NCBI GenBank assembly: GCA_046330225.1 | Contig: JAXLTD010000005.1 | Coordinates: 1 to 64,000, forward strand | DNA length: 64,000 nt | Origin: CANJIV01 sp046330225 | GTDB lineage: Bacteria > Actinomycetota > Thermoleophilia > Solirubrobacterales > Solirubrobacteraceae | Direction: 5' to 3' | Shown here: piece after piece, positions 18,177 through 27,572 of the stretch | How the letters are laid out: the number at the start of each line of letters is the position of its first letter | Numbering within the stretch: position 1 is the stretch's first letter | Notes under the pieces: model-generated | The model's database searches: none | The model's input: only the letters and a program-made list of their open reading frames with translations | Told to the model about the DNA's origin: nothing | Translations under genes and position numbers: made by a program

Positions 18177-18226
18177 GTTCTTGCGCGCCTCAGCCACCGA
18201 ATCGGTGGCTGAAGCGCGCAGGTTCG
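18177..18226 (-). repeat. Dispersed 50-bp palindromic repeat, copy 3
   Basis: Reverse-strand copy of the element at 5035 and 5107, starting 20 bp after the MMPL stop. Here the dyad is best preserved: arms CAGCCACCGA and TCGGTGGCTG around one base, extended by GCGCGC on each side. It could fold as a terminator-like hairpin without a T tract. Confidence 0.8.
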
Positions 18227-18289
18227 AGGAATGCGGCGCTCGACGGCTCGCGGCGGCCGGGTGCACCGCCCGAGCGTTACCCTGGGCCG

Positions 18290-18940
18290 ATGCGCGTCGC
18301 CGTCGCCGGAGGCCATGGGCAGATCGCCCTCCTGCTGCATCCGCTCCTCGTTGCCCAGGGCGACAGGGCCGTCGCGATCGTCCGCAACCCGGACCACGCG
18401 GACGACGTGCGCGCGGCCGGCGCCGAGCCAGTCGTCTGCGATCTCGAGACGGCAGCAGCCGGCGAGGTGGCCGCCGCGATCCGCGGCTGTGACGCCGTGG
18501 TGTTCGCGGCCGGGGCCGGCCCGGGCAGCGGCTCCGAGCGCAAGACCACGATGGACCTCGGCGGCGCGCTCAAGACGATTGCCGCGGCCGAGCAGGAGGG
18601 CGCGCGGCGCTACGTGATGATCAGCGCGATGGGCGCCGCCGATCCGCCGGCAGGCGACGACGTCTTCGCCGTGTACCTCCGTGCCAAGGCGCAGGCCGAC
18701 GGCGCCCTGCGGTCCAGCGGCCTGGACGCCACGGTGGTCCGCCCGGGCGGCCTCACCGACGCGCCGCCGACCGGGCGGGTGAGCATCGCCGCGCGGCTCG
18801 CGCCCGGGACGGTGCCCCGCGCCGACGTCGCCGCCGTCGTGGCCGCCGTCCTGGCCGCGGACGGCACGATCGGGGCGACCTTCGATCTCGTGTCGGGGGA
18901 GACGCCGGTCGCCGACGCGGTCGCCGCCGCCGGGCGCTGA
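18290..18940 (+). CDS. NAD(P)-binding atypical SDR protein
   Basis: A 216-aa Rossmann-fold protein. It begins with the nucleotide-binding strand-turn MRVAVAGGHGQIALLL and continues DAVVFAAGAGPG, a YVMISAMGA strand and a Y-L-R-A-K segment (VYLRAKAQAD) in the position of YxxxK. This is the SDR_a5 / YwnB-like group of NAD(P)H-dependent sugar epimerase relatives, whose substrates are mostly unknown. ATG 18290. Convergent with the copper ATPase. Confidence 0.78.
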   Translation: MRVAVAGGHGQIALLLHPLLVAQGDRAVAIVRNPDHADDVRAAGAEPVVCDLETAAAGEVAAAIRGCDAVVFAAGAGPGSGSERKTTMDLGGALKTIAAAEQEGARRYVMISAMGAADPPAGDDVFAVYLRAKAQADGALRSSGLDATVVRPGGLTDAPPTGRVSIAARLAPGTVPRADVAAVVAAVLAADGTIGATFDLVSGETPVADAVAAAGR

Positions 18941-18946
18941 CGGTCC

Positions 18947-21232
18947 TCAGCCCGCACGGCCTGACTCGTCCCGCTCAGGCTGGAAGCCGCGCAGGCGCAG
19001 CGCGTTGGCGACGACCGACACGCTCGACAGCGCCATCGCGGCGCCGGCGATCACCGGGTTCAGCAGCCCGGCGGCGGCCAGCGGCAGGGCGGCGACGTTG
19101 TAGCCGAAGGCCCACGCGAGGTTCTGCTTGATCGTGCGCAGCGTCGCGCGCGACAGCCGGATCGCGTCGGCGGCGGCTCGCAAATCGCCGGAGACGAGGG
19201 TCAGGTCGCTGGCCTCGATCGCCACGTCGGTGCCCGTGCCCAGGCTGAGGCCCAGGTCGGCCTGGGCCAGCGCCGGGGCGTCGTTGACACCGTCCCCGAC
19301 CATGGCCACGACGCGCCCGCCGGCCTGGAGGTCGCGGATCACGGCGGCCTTGTCGGCGGGGAGCACGTCGGCGATCGCCTCGTCGATGCCCACGGCGTCG
19401 GCGACGGCGCCGGCGGTGGCCGCGCTGTCGCCGGTGAGCAGCACGGGCCGCAGTCCGAGCCCCTTCAGGCGCCGCACGGCCTCGGGACTCGTCGGCTTGA
19501 CCGTGTCCGCGACGGCCACGACCGCTCGCGCCGCGCCGTCCCACCCGGCGGCGATCGCCGTCTGGCCCTGGCCCTCGGCGGCAGCGTAGGCGGCCTGCAG
19601 GTCCGGAGGCAGGCCCATCCCGCGCTCGGCGAGGAGCGCCGGGCGGCCGACGACCACCGCGTGGCCCGTGACGAGGCCTTCGGCCCCGCGGCCCTGGTGG
19701 CTCGCGAACTCCTGGACGGGCGGGAGGAATCCGTGCTGCGCCTCGGCGGCCATGGCGATCGCCTGGGCGATCGGATGCTCCGAAGCGTGCTCGACTGCGC
19801 CGATCAGCCGCAGGGCCGCGTCGGCGCTGGTGCCCTCGGCCGCGGTGATGCCGGCCACCGCCATCCGGCCGGTGGTGACCGTGCCGGTCTTGTCGAGGAC
19901 GACCGTGTCGATCGCGCGGGTGGACTCGAGCACCTCGGGCCCGCGGATCAGGAGGCCGAGCTGGGCGCCCCGCCCGGTTCCGACGAGCAGCGCCGTCGGC
20001 GTCGCCAGGCCGAGCGCGCAGGGGCAGGCGATGATGAGGACGGCGACGGCGGCCGTGATCGCGTAGCTCGCGCCCTCGCCGGCCAGGAGCCAGAAGGCCA
20101 GCGTCGCGAGCGCGAGGACGATGACGGCCGGGACGAAGACGGCCGCGATCCGGTCCGCGAGCCGCTGGACCGGCGCCTTGCCGGCCTGGGCCTCCGTGAC
20201 CAGGCGGCCGATCTGGGCGAGGGCCGTGTCGGCGCCCACGCGCGTGGCCACGACGACGAGGCGCCCGCCGGCGTTCACCGTGGCGCCGGCGACGTCCGCG
20301 CCAGGCGCGACCTCCACCGGCAGGCTCTCGCCCGTGAGCAGGCTCATGTCGATGGCGCTGGACCCCTCCTCCACGACGCCGTCGGTCGCGACCTTCTCGC
20401 CCGGCCGCACGACGAAACGGTCGCCGACGGCCAGCGCGTCCACGGGGATCCGGCGCTCGTGGCCGGCGGCATCGAGCACTGCGACGTCCTTGGCGCCGAG
20501 TTCCAGGAGCGCGCGCAGCGCCGCGCCGGCCCGGCGCTTGGCGCGGGCCTCGGCGTAGCGCCCGGCCAGGATGAACGTCGTCACGACGGAGGCGACCTCG
20601 AGGTAGATCTGGTCCGACCCGTCCCCGGCCTGCGGCAGCAGCTCGAACGGCATCGTCATGCCGGGCTGGCCCGCGTCGCCGAGGAAGAGCGCGCACACCG
20701 ACCAGCCCCAGGCGGCGAGCGTGCCGAGGGAGACGAGGGTGTCCATGGTGGCCGTGCGGCGCTTGAGGCTGGCCCACGCAGCGCGGTGAAACGGCCAGCC
20801 GCCCCACAGCACGACGGGCGTGGCGAGCTGCAGCGACAGCCACTGCCAGTTGCGGAACTGCAGCGCCGGAATCATCGCCATGGCCAGCACCGGCAGCGAC
20901 AGCGCGGCGGAGATCAGCAGGCGGCGGCGCAGGCCGTCGCCGGGCGCCGCCTCGGGGGCCGGGGCGTCGGACGCCGCCGGCGCGCCCGGCGCGGGCGGCA
21001 GCTCCGCGGCGTACCCGGCCTCGGCCACGGCCTCGACGAGCGCGGCGGGCGCCACGGCCGCCGGGTCGTAGTCGACCGCGGCGCGCTCGGTCGCGAAGTT
21101 CACCGACGCCGCGGTGACTCCCTCGACGCCGCCGAGCCGCTTCTGCACCCGGGCCGCGCACGACGCGCACGTCATGCCGGTGATCGGCAGCTCGACGCGC
21201 ACGGTGGCCGGGGTGGCGGGAGAGGAGGTCAC
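18947..21232 (-). CDS. copA: Copper-exporting P1B-type ATPase
   Basis: A 761-aa membrane ATPase that pumps Cu(I) out of the cytosol. One N-terminal heavy-metal domain has GMTCASC (C22, C25). Eight membrane segments are expected. The transport-site CPC lies near residue 405 (IIACPCALGLATP), the phosphorylation motif DKTGTVT near 446, SEHP in the nucleotide domain, and GDGVNDAPAL near 644. GTG start. Divergent from csoR across a GC palindrome that fits the CsoR operator, so it should be induced by copper. Confidence 0.95.
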   Translation of the reverse strand: MTSSPATPATVRVELPITGMTCASCAARVQKRLGGVEGVTAASVNFATERAAVDYDPAAVAPAALVEAVAEAGYAAELPPAPGAPAASDAPAPEAAPGDGLRRRLLISAALSLPVLAMAMIPALQFRNWQWLSLQLATPVVLWGGWPFHRAAWASLKRRTATMDTLVSLGTLAAWGWSVCALFLGDAGQPGMTMPFELLPQAGDGSDQIYLEVASVVTTFILAGRYAEARAKRRAGAALRALLELGAKDVAVLDAAGHERRIPVDALAVGDRFVVRPGEKVATDGVVEEGSSAIDMSLLTGESLPVEVAPGADVAGATVNAGGRLVVVATRVGADTALAQIGRLVTEAQAGKAPVQRLADRIAAVFVPAVIVLALATLAFWLLAGEGASYAITAAVAVLIIACPCALGLATPTALLVGTGRGAQLGLLIRGPEVLESTRAIDTVVLDKTGTVTTGRMAVAGITAAEGTSADAALRLIGAVEHASEHPIAQAIAMAAEAQHGFLPPVQEFASHQGRGAEGLVTGHAVVVGRPALLAERGMGLPPDLQAAYAAAEGQGQTAIAAGWDGAARAVVAVADTVKPTSPEAVRRLKGLGLRPVLLTGDSAATAGAVADAVGIDEAIADVLPADKAAVIRDLQAGGRVVAMVGDGVNDAPALAQADLGLSLGTGTDVAIEASDLTLVSGDLRAAADAIRLSRATLRTIKQNLAWAFGYNVAALPLAAAGLLNPVIAGAAMALSSVSVVANALRLRGFQPERDESGRAG

Positions 21233-21247
21233 GCGAGCGAGGCTAGC

Positions 21248-21264
21248 ATACCCCCGGGGGGTAT
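21248..21264. promoter_or_regulatory. CsoR operator
   Basis: ATACCCCCGGGGGGTAT, a G/C-tract dyad in the copA/csoR divergent promoter. CsoR repressors bind such GTA-flanked C/G tracts. The site is 15 bp from the copA start and 42 bp before csoR. Confidence 0.8.
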
Positions 21265-21306
21265 TGGTATGCTCGGAGCGTTCCCCAACCGCAAGGACCG
21301 TCCGCC

Positions 21307-21603
21307 ATGCCTGCCGCCACTGCTGCCCCCCGCGGCTATTCCGCCGACAAGGAGAAGCTCGCCGCCCGCCTGCGCCGCATCGAGGGTCAGGTGCGCGGCG
21401 TGGAGAAGATGATCGACGAGGACCGCTACTGCATCGACGTGCTCACCCAGATCGGCGCGATCCAGGCGGCGCTCGACAAGGTCGCGCTCGGGCTGCTGGA
21501 CGGCCACGCCCGGACCTGCGTGATCGGGGCGCCCGCAGCCCAGCAGGACGAGCGCACCGCCGAGCTCATGTCGGCGGTCGCCCGGCTGATGCACCGGGGG
21601 TAG
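21307..21603 (+). CDS. csoR: Copper-sensing transcriptional repressor CsoR
   Basis: A 98-aa all-helical repressor. The Cu(I) ligand set is complete: C42 in RYCIDVL, H67 and C71 in DGHARTC. The N-terminal RLRRIEGQVRGV helix is the family's DNA-facing segment. It should release the copA promoter when Cu(I) binds. ATG at 21307. Confidence 0.93.
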   Translation: MPAATAAPRGYSADKEKLAARLRRIEGQVRGVEKMIDEDRYCIDVLTQIGAIQAALDKVALGLLDGHARTCVIGAPAAQQDERTAELMSAVARLMHRG

Positions 21604-21611
21604 GCCGGCGG

Positions 21612-22496
21612 TCACCGGGTGGACTGGCGCGCCAGCCGGGCCAGCAGCCGCCCGAACACCGCGTCCTGGGCGCGGTCGGGCAGCGCCCCGACGAGCCAGA
21701 TCGGCCCGGCGCCGAGGCCGACGGTGCGCCGGGGGCGCGGGTGCGGCGAGGCGATCGCTTCGGCCACCCGCTCGGCGAACCGCTCCGGCGATGCGCCCGG
21801 GCGGGAGCCGAACCGCTCCTCGGCCCGCCCGAACTGCTCGGCCATCGCCCGCTGCCCCGGGTACAGGCCGCCCGCCGGCACCTGCTCGGCGTGCTGCTTG
21901 CCCGCCAGCTCCGAGGCGATGAACCCGGCCTCGATCATGGCGACGCGCACCCCGTGCGGCCGGACCTCCCGCCGCAGCGCGTCGCACCACGACTCCAGCG
22001 CGGCCTTCGACGCGCCGTAGCCGCCGTTGAAAGGCAGGACGGTGTGGGCCATCAGCGCCGTGTTGACCACGACCGTCCCGCGCGCCTGGCGCAGCAGCGG
22101 CAGGAAGGCCTGGATCACGCGGACCGCGCCGAAGTGGTTGACGTCCATCACGCGCTGCTGCGTTTCAATCGGGCAGCCCTCGCAGGACACGTCGCCGGTG
22201 AAGGGTGCGATGCCCGCGTTGCTGAAGAGCGCCTGCAGCCCCGACGGGCCGCACCGCGCCGCGACCTCCGCGCGGGCCGCCGCGACCTGCTCGGCGTCGG
22301 TGACGTCGAGGATGAGCGGATCCAGGCGCTCGGGCGCCGCCGCGGCGGCTTGCAGCCGCTCGCCGTCGGCAGCCTTCCGGACGCCCGCCGACACCGCGTA
22401 CCCGAGCGCGTTGAGGTGCAGCGCGGTGGCCCGGCCGATCCCGCTCGAGGCGCCGGTGATGACCACGCGGCCGCGGGAGGGCGGAGAGGCCGTCAT
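21612..22496 (-). CDS. Classical short-chain dehydrogenase/reductase
   Basis: A 294-aa Rossmann enzyme. It has the TGASSGIGRA cofactor loop, the NAG motif (LFSNAGIAPF) and the active-site Y-x3-K in GGYGASKAAL with an upstream Ser/Thr (VVVNTAL). The C-terminal 100 residues extend beyond the core, as in SDRs acting on lipid-like substrates. A cysteine pair (SCEGC) sits in a loop. The substrate is unknown. ATG 22496. Just downstream of the CNNM gene and in the same direction. Confidence 0.85.
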   Translation of the reverse strand: MTASPPSRGRVVITGASSGIGRATALHLNALGYAVSAGVRKAADGERLQAAAAAPERLDPLILDVTDAEQVAAARAEVAARCGPSGLQALFSNAGIAPFTGDVSCEGCPIETQQRVMDVNHFGAVRVIQAFLPLLRQARGTVVVNTALMAHTVLPFNGGYGASKAALESWCDALRREVRPHGVRVAMIEAGFIASELAGKQHAEQVPAGGLYPGQRAMAEQFGRAEERFGSRPGASPERFAERVAEAIASPHPRPRRTVGLGAGPIWLVGALPDRAQDAVFGRLLARLARQSTR

Positions 22497-22543
22497 GCCC
22501 GGGACATCGGCCGGCAGCGCGGCCAGCTTGACCGCCGCCGCCG

Positions 22544-23827
22544 CTATCGCTGGGGTCCGCCCTCCGGAAAGCGGACTTCGAGCCGGTCGATCCGCGCCCC
22601 GTCCACGGCCAGGACGGCGAACTCGAGCCCGGAGATCTCGGTCTCGTCGCCGGCACGCCCGGCCCGCCCGAGGCCGTGGAACACCAAGCCGGCGATCGTG
22701 TGGAAGTCGTCGGTGGGCAGCGCCGTTCCGAAGGCCTCGTTGAAGTCGTCCACGGGGTAGGTGCCGGCGACCTGGACCGTGCGGTCGTCGATGCGCAGCA
22801 CCGACGCGTCGGGCAGCTGGAACTCGTCCTCGATCTCCCCGACGATCTCCTCGAGCAGCGTCTTGAGCGTGACGATGCCCACGGTGCGCCCGTACTCGTC
22901 GACGACGACCGCCAGGTGCTGGTTCGTGGCCCGCAGCTCCCGCAGCAGCGGCCCGAGGTCCTTGGTCTCGGGCACGACGACGGCCTCGCGCACGAGCTCG
23001 GCCACGGGTGTGCCGCCGCCCGGCTCGCCGTGCACCGCGGAGAACAGGTCGCGGATGTGCAGGATCCCGACGACCGTGTCGAGCGTGCCCCGGTAGACCG
23101 GGTAGCGCGTGAAGGGCGCCTCGACCGCCAGCGGCACGGCCTCGGCCGCCGAGAGCGCCGCCTCGATCGCCACGACCTCCGGCAGCGGGACCATGACCTC
23201 GCGGGCCTCCTTGTCCGCGAAGTCGAACACGCGGTAGAGCATCTCCTCCTCGGCCTCGGCGATGATCCCGGCGTCCTCCGCCTCGGCCACGATGCCGCGC
23301 AGCTCCTCCTGGCTGCGGACGGTCTCGCCCGCGCGGGCCCCGCTGAGGCCGATCAGTCCGAGGATCGCGTTGGCCGATCCCTGGAGGATCCACACGGCCG
23401 GCCACGTGAGCTTGCCGAACAGCTCGACCGGCCGGGCCACGGCCGCCGCGACGGGCTCGGCCCGCTGCAGCGCGATCGCCTTCGGCACGAGTTCGCCGAG
23501 CACGACGCTGAGGTAGGCGATGATCGCGAAGGCGAGCACGAAGGACACCGTCGCGGCCACGAGCGGGTCGAAGTAGTGGCGCAGCAGCGGCTCGCCGACC
23601 GCGCCGAGCAGGATGCCGAGCGCCGTGATCGCGACCTGCACCGTCCCGATGAAGCGCACCGGCTCGTCCATGAGCCGCAGGGCGGCGGCGGCCCCGCGGC
23701 TCCCGGCAGCGGCGCGGTCGTTCATCACGCTGCGGCGCGAGGTGACGAGCGCGTACTCCGCGATCACGAAGAAGCCATTGGCCGAGACGAGCAGGAGCAC
23801 GGCAACGATGCGTCCGAGATCGCTCAC
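22544..23827 (-). CDS. CNNM/CorC (HlyC-type) membrane protein with CBS pair
   Basis: A 427-aa protein. The N-terminal DUF21 membrane domain (residues 1-190) starts VAVLLLVSANGFFVIAEYAL and includes ELVPKAIALQ. Next is a CBS pair (about 205-330) with MVPLPEVVAI and VVDEYGRTVGIVTL. The C-terminal CorC_HlyC domain follows (about 340-420, DDFNEAFG...FHTIAGLVFHGLG). Relatives act in Mg2+/Co2+ efflux or magnesium homeostasis; the old name hemolysin is misleading. GTG start. Confidence 0.9.
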   Translation of the reverse strand: MSDLGRIVAVLLLVSANGFFVIAEYALVTSRRSVMNDRAAAGSRGAAAALRLMDEPVRFIGTVQVAITALGILLGAVGEPLLRHYFDPLVAATVSFVLAFAIIAYLSVVLGELVPKAIALQRAEPVAAAVARPVELFGKLTWPAVWILQGSANAILGLIGLSGARAGETVRSQEELRGIVAEAEDAGIIAEAEEEMLYRVFDFADKEAREVMVPLPEVVAIEAALSAAEAVPLAVEAPFTRYPVYRGTLDTVVGILHIRDLFSAVHGEPGGGTPVAELVREAVVVPETKDLGPLLRELRATNQHLAVVVDEYGRTVGIVTLKTLLEEIVGEIEDEFQLPDASVLRIDDRTVQVAGTYPVDDFNEAFGTALPTDDFHTIAGLVFHGLGRAGRAGDETEISGLEFAVLAVDGARIDRLEVRFPEGGPQR

Positions 23828-23946
23828 CGGCCGAGTCTAGATCAGGCCCTTCGAGCCAGAACTCGGGATCGGAACGCGCTCGCACGCCCGCCTCGCGGCG
23901 CCGACGCTGGCGCGTTGGCGCCCGCCGGCACGGATATCGTCGCCCC

Positions 23947-24216
23947 ATGCTCTTCATGGTCGTCGAGCGGTTCCGGCGCGGCCCCAAGCCGGTGTACGAG
24001 CGCCTGGCGGCCCGCGGCCGCATGCTTCCCGACGGGCTGGAGTACGTCGACAGCTGGGTCGACGCCAAGGACTCCGGCCGCTGCTTCCAGCTCATGGAGA
24101 CCGACGATCCGGATCTCTTCGAGCCCTGGGTCGCGGCCTGGGACGACCTCGCCGACCTCGAGGTCGTGCCGGTGCTGAGCTCGGCCGAGGCCGCGCGGCG
24201 GTCCGGCCGGGACTGA
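23947..24216 (+). CDS. DUF3303-type small protein
   Basis: An 89-aa soluble protein with an alpha/beta dimeric-barrel look: MLFMVVERFRRG, DGLEYVDSWVD, CFQLMETDDPDLFEPWVAAW. This matches the DUF3303 pattern. No catalytic residues are evident. The next gene starts 11 bp downstream, so it is probably co-transcribed with the LLM oxidoreductase. Confidence 0.72.
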   Translation: MLFMVVERFRRGPKPVYERLAARGRMLPDGLEYVDSWVDAKDSGRCFQLMETDDPDLFEPWVAAWDDLADLEVVPVLSSAEAARRSGRD

Positions 24217-24227
24217 CCGGCGCGGCC

Positions 24228-25076
24228 ATGCGCTGCGGGATCGGCCTCCCGAACCTGCACGAGCTGGCCGACCCCCGGGTGCTCGCGGACCTCGGCCGCC
24301 GCGCGGAGGCCGCCGGCTGGGATGGCGTGTTCATCTGGGACCACATCTCCGCCCGTGCTCCCGCCGCCCCGGCGACCGATCCGTGGATCGCCCTCGCCGC
24401 GATCGCCGCCACCACCGAGCGGGTCCGGCTCGGGGCGCTCGTCACTCCGCTCGCGCGCCGCCGGCCCTGGAAGGTCGCGCGCGAGACGGTCGCCCTGGAC
24501 CAGCTCTCGGAGGGCCGGCTCATCGTCGGCGTCGGCCTGGGCGCCGCGGCCGGGCCGGAGTTCGAGGCGTTCGGCGAGGACGGCGACCCGCGGGTGCGGG
24601 CGCGCAAGCTCGACGAGAGCCTCGACGTGCTGGCGGGCCTGTGGTCGGGCAAGCCGGTGGACTTCGACGGCGAGCATCTGCACGTGCACGGCGCCGAGTT
24701 CCACCCGACCCCGGTGCAGCGCCCGCGCATCCCGGTGTGGGTGGCCGGCCGCTGGCCGAACCGCCGGCCGTTCCGCCGCGCCGCCCGGTGGGACGGCCTC
24801 TTCCCGGTGCGGGAGGGCCAGGCCGAGGACGAGACGATCTCGCCGCGGGACGCCGCGGACGCCGCCGCCTGGGCCGCGGCGCACCGCGATCCGGGCCTGC
24901 CGCCCCTGGACCTCGTCGTGGAGGGGCTCACCACGGGCCAGGACCGGTCCGCCGCCTGCGAGGCCGTCGCTCCCTACGCCGAGGCCGGCGTGACGTGGTG
25001 GATCGAGAAGCTCGGGTGGATGCGCGGCGGCCTCGCGGCCAGCCAGGCCCGGATCGCCGCGGGCCCGCCGGCTTGA
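24228..25076 (+). CDS. LLM-class (probably F420-dependent) oxidoreductase
   Basis: A 282-aa TIM-barrel flavin/F420 enzyme of the luciferase-like monooxygenase class. Motifs: GIGLPNLHELADPRVL, WDGVFIWDHI, ERVRLGALVTPLARRRPW and GRLIVGVGLGAA. Actinobacterial proteins of this shape mostly use reduced F420, though FMN is possible. The substrate is unknown. Convergent with the permease gene, 4 bp apart. Confidence 0.82.
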   Translation: MRCGIGLPNLHELADPRVLADLGRRAEAAGWDGVFIWDHISARAPAAPATDPWIALAAIAATTERVRLGALVTPLARRRPWKVARETVALDQLSEGRLIVGVGLGAAAGPEFEAFGEDGDPRVRARKLDESLDVLAGLWSGKPVDFDGEHLHVHGAEFHPTPVQRPRIPVWVAGRWPNRRPFRRAARWDGLFPVREGQAEDETISPRDAADAAAWAAAHRDPGLPPLDLVVEGLTTGQDRSAACEAVAPYAEAGVTWWIEKLGWMRGGLAASQARIAAGPPA

Positions 25077-25080
25077 GGCC

Positions 25081-26196
25081 CTACATCTCGTGCGCCGCCA
25101 TCGCCGCCGCGGCTGGCCGGCGGCTCAGCGCGACCGCGGCCCCGAAGATGGCCAGGCCGAGCACGTTGAGGACGAACTTGTAGTTCAGCTCGATCGTGCC
25201 GAAGACGTCCTCCGTCGGCGGGCGCTCGGTCGGGATGAGCCCCGCGAGGCCGAACAGCAGGTCGACGATCAGCGCGGCGGCGACCATCGTCACGAACATC
25301 AGTGCCACCATCCGCATGGCGAAGGCCCGGCCGTAGAACTTCCGGTAGGCGATCACGATCGGGACGATGATGAGGTCGGCGAAGATGAACGCCAGGACCC
25401 CGGCGAACGAGATCCCGCCGGACCACAGCACCGCGGCGAGCGGGACGTTGCCGACCGAGCAGACGAAGGTCGCCACCGCGATGAGCGGCCCGATGATCAC
25501 GTTCTCCACCGTCCGGATCAGCGGCGGCGCATCCTGGAGGAAGAGGCTCTGGAACACGCTGTCGGGGAGCAGGCCGATGAACCCGGCGAGCAGGAAGCCG
25601 ATCACGATCTCCTTCCAGAGCATGCCCCAGTCCATGAGGAAGGTCCGGGCCACGTCTGACCAGGCGTCCAGCGACCGGACCCGCTCGCGCCACGGCATCC
25701 GGCCCGCGCCGCCGTGGTGGTGGCCGCCCTCGGCGGCCTGCGCGTGCTCGCGCGCCCGGGCCTCGAGCCGGGGCGAGATGAAGAGCCGCAGCGCCGCCCA
25801 CATCAGGCCGATCATCACGAGGCCGCCGAGGTACTCCGCCACGGCGAACTGCCAGCCGATCAGGATCCAGAGGATCAGCCCGAGCTCCCAGACGAGGTTG
25901 GTCGAGGCGAACTGGAAGGCGATCGCCGAGGCGGCAGACGCGCCCTTGGCGAACAGGGAGCGCGCGATGGCGATCGCCGCGTAGGAGCACGAAGACGAGG
26001 CGGCGCCCAGGCCGGTGGCGACAGCCACCGGCCGCGCGCCGCTGCCCGACAGCGACGCCTCGATGCGCTCGCGCGGCACCCAGGCCTGGACGATGGCCGA
26101 GATCGCGAAGCCCAGGACCAGGGCCCACCACACCTCCCAGGCCATGAGCACGGCATTCCACAGCCCGTCCCCGATGGTCGAGACGACGTCTTCCAT
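25081..26196 (-). CDS. Metal/metalloid permease-like membrane protein (DUF318/ArsP type)
   Basis: A 371-aa polytopic protein. Both halves carry the family motif: GAASSSCSYAAIAIARSLF near residue 63 and VCSVGNVPLAAVLWSGG near 240. A cytosolic His/Gly stretch (GGHHHGG) lies between them. Relatives export organoarsenicals or heavy-metal ions, or have unknown roles. ATG 26196 is chosen because GGAGGAG is found upstream of it and the GTG-start extension would swallow that site. Confidence 0.8.
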   Translation of the reverse strand: MEDVVSTIGDGLWNAVLMAWEVWWALVLGFAISAIVQAWVPRERIEASLSGSGARPVAVATGLGAASSSCSYAAIAIARSLFAKGASAASAIAFQFASTNLVWELGLILWILIGWQFAVAEYLGGLVMIGLMWAALRLFISPRLEARAREHAQAAEGGHHHGGAGRMPWRERVRSLDAWSDVARTFLMDWGMLWKEIVIGFLLAGFIGLLPDSVFQSLFLQDAPPLIRTVENVIIGPLIAVATFVCSVGNVPLAAVLWSGGISFAGVLAFIFADLIIVPIVIAYRKFYGRAFAMRMVALMFVTMVAAALIVDLLFGLAGLIPTERPPTEDVFGTIELNYKFVLNVLGLAIFGAAVALSRRPAAAAMAAHEM

Positions 26197-26419
26197 GGGC
26201 GCAGCGACTCCTCCGATTGCCGCGGCCACTCTGGCAGCGGCCCCGGCGCGATGTCAATCGCCAGGCCGGGCGTTCGGCCGTCGCGTCGCGGGCGGCAGCG
26301 GTCCGCGGTTCCTGCATGGGCCGCAGGACGCGAGGGATGTCTCGGGCGTGACAGACGGGCCCGGCGGCGAGGCGCACGATCAGTGCATCCCGCTCATGCC
26401 CAACCACCAGGGGGTCGTC

Positions 26420-26920
26420 ATGTCTCACCGCAGATTCTTCGCCGCCGCCGCAGTCCTCGCCGTCGCGTTCGCTGTCGTGGCGGGATCCGGCCTGGCCTCC
26501 TCGGCCGACGCGCAGGCCGCCCGCCTCTCGTCAGCGCGCGTCTCGGCCCTCGTGCCCGGGGCCAGGCTCCCCGGCCCGCTCCGCACGATGGCCCGTGGTG
26601 TGCGGGCCGGCGCCGGGCTCGGGCTGCCGGCAGGCCCCGGCGGAAGCACCTCCGCAGCCCGGATCAACTCGCACCCCACCGGCGATCCCGCACTGGACGC
26701 GTACTGCCGCAAGGTCGCCGATCTGGTGAACGACGCGATCCTCCAGTCCGATCTCGCGCTCATCAACAACGACCCGCAGGGCTCGCAGGAGTGGTGGGAC
26801 CTCGCGATGTACATGCTCGCCTACTCCAAGTCCAAGGGGTGCAACTTCTCCAACCGCATCCGCGTGGGCGCCGTGACGCTGCGGTCCGGCCGGGGGGCCG
26901 TGCTGGCCGCGCGTTCATAG
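26420..26920 (+). CDS. Secreted protein of unknown function
   Basis: A 166-aa exported protein. A clear signal peptide (HRRFFAAAAVLAVAFAVVAG, cleavage near ADAQA) is followed by an Ala/Arg/Gly-rich linker. A compact domain then holds two cysteines (AYCRK and KGCNF) likely to form a disulfide, with QSDLALINNDPQGSQEWWDLA between them. I do not recognise the family. CAGGGGG lies before the ATG. Confidence 0.6.
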   Translation: MSHRRFFAAAAVLAVAFAVVAGSGLASSADAQAARLSSARVSALVPGARLPGPLRTMARGVRAGAGLGLPAGPGGSTSAARINSHPTGDPALDAYCRKVADLVNDAILQSDLALINNDPQGSQEWWDLAMYMLAYSKSKGCNFSNRIRVGAVTLRSGRGAVLAARS

Positions 26921-26987
26921 CGCTCGCCGGCGCCGTGGCCTTGGCCGCCGGACGGGCGGCCGGGGCCGCGGCGGTCCGGGCGCCCGC

Positions 26988-27551
26988 TCAGGCCGCCAGG
27001 CTCACCGCGGCGATCACGAGCCAGGCGATGCTCGTGACGTACAGCAGCCGCTCGACGAGCCCGAACACCGGGCGGAACGGCGGAACCGCGCGGGTGAGCA
27101 GCGTCGCCACGGCGCTGGCGGCGACCGCGTAGCCCAAGCCGTGCAGCAGGGCCGGGTCGCCGGCCCACCGGATGTTCACCGCCGCAAAGGCGATGGCCGT
27201 GAAGGCCACGGCCGCCAGGAGCCAGTGGATCCGGCCCTCGGGGGTCACCGGGGGCGGGCTGCGGTCGGTCATGAACCCGGCGATGGCGATCCGGCTGACC
27301 CCGTAGACCCAGAGCCAGAAGACGTCGCGCGCATTGGTGTCCCGGGTGAGCCCGATGGCGAGGAGGATGGCGCCGGCGCCCAGCAGCACCGCCATCGCGC
27401 GGTAGCGGCGGTGATACGGCGTGGTCCCGTAGTCGCTCACGGCATCCCGCACGGGCCGCAGCCCGGTCGAGGCCGCGTGCAGGCTGATGAGGAGAATCGT
27501 CGCCGCGGCGAAGCAGGCGGTGGCGGCGATCCCCAGGAGCATTGCGGCCAC
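26988..27551 (-). CDS. DUF998-like membrane protein
   Basis: A 187-aa protein with six hydrophobic helices. After the first helix comes the conserved DAVSDYGTTPYHRRYRAM loop typical of DUF998 and related six-helix families. Function unknown. GTG 27551 or ATG 27542 could start it. Lies 21 bp downstream of the iclR gene in the same direction. Confidence 0.68.
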   Translation of the reverse strand: MAAMLLGIAATACFAAATILLISLHAASTGLRPVRDAVSDYGTTPYHRRYRAMAVLLGAGAILLAIGLTRDTNARDVFWLWVYGVSRIAIAGFMTDRSPPPVTPEGRIHWLLAAVAFTAIAFAAVNIRWAGDPALLHGLGYAVAASAVATLLTRAVPPFRPVFGLVERLLYVTSIAWLVIAAVSLAA

Positions 27552-27572
27552 CGTAGCGCAGGCGGGCGGGCC

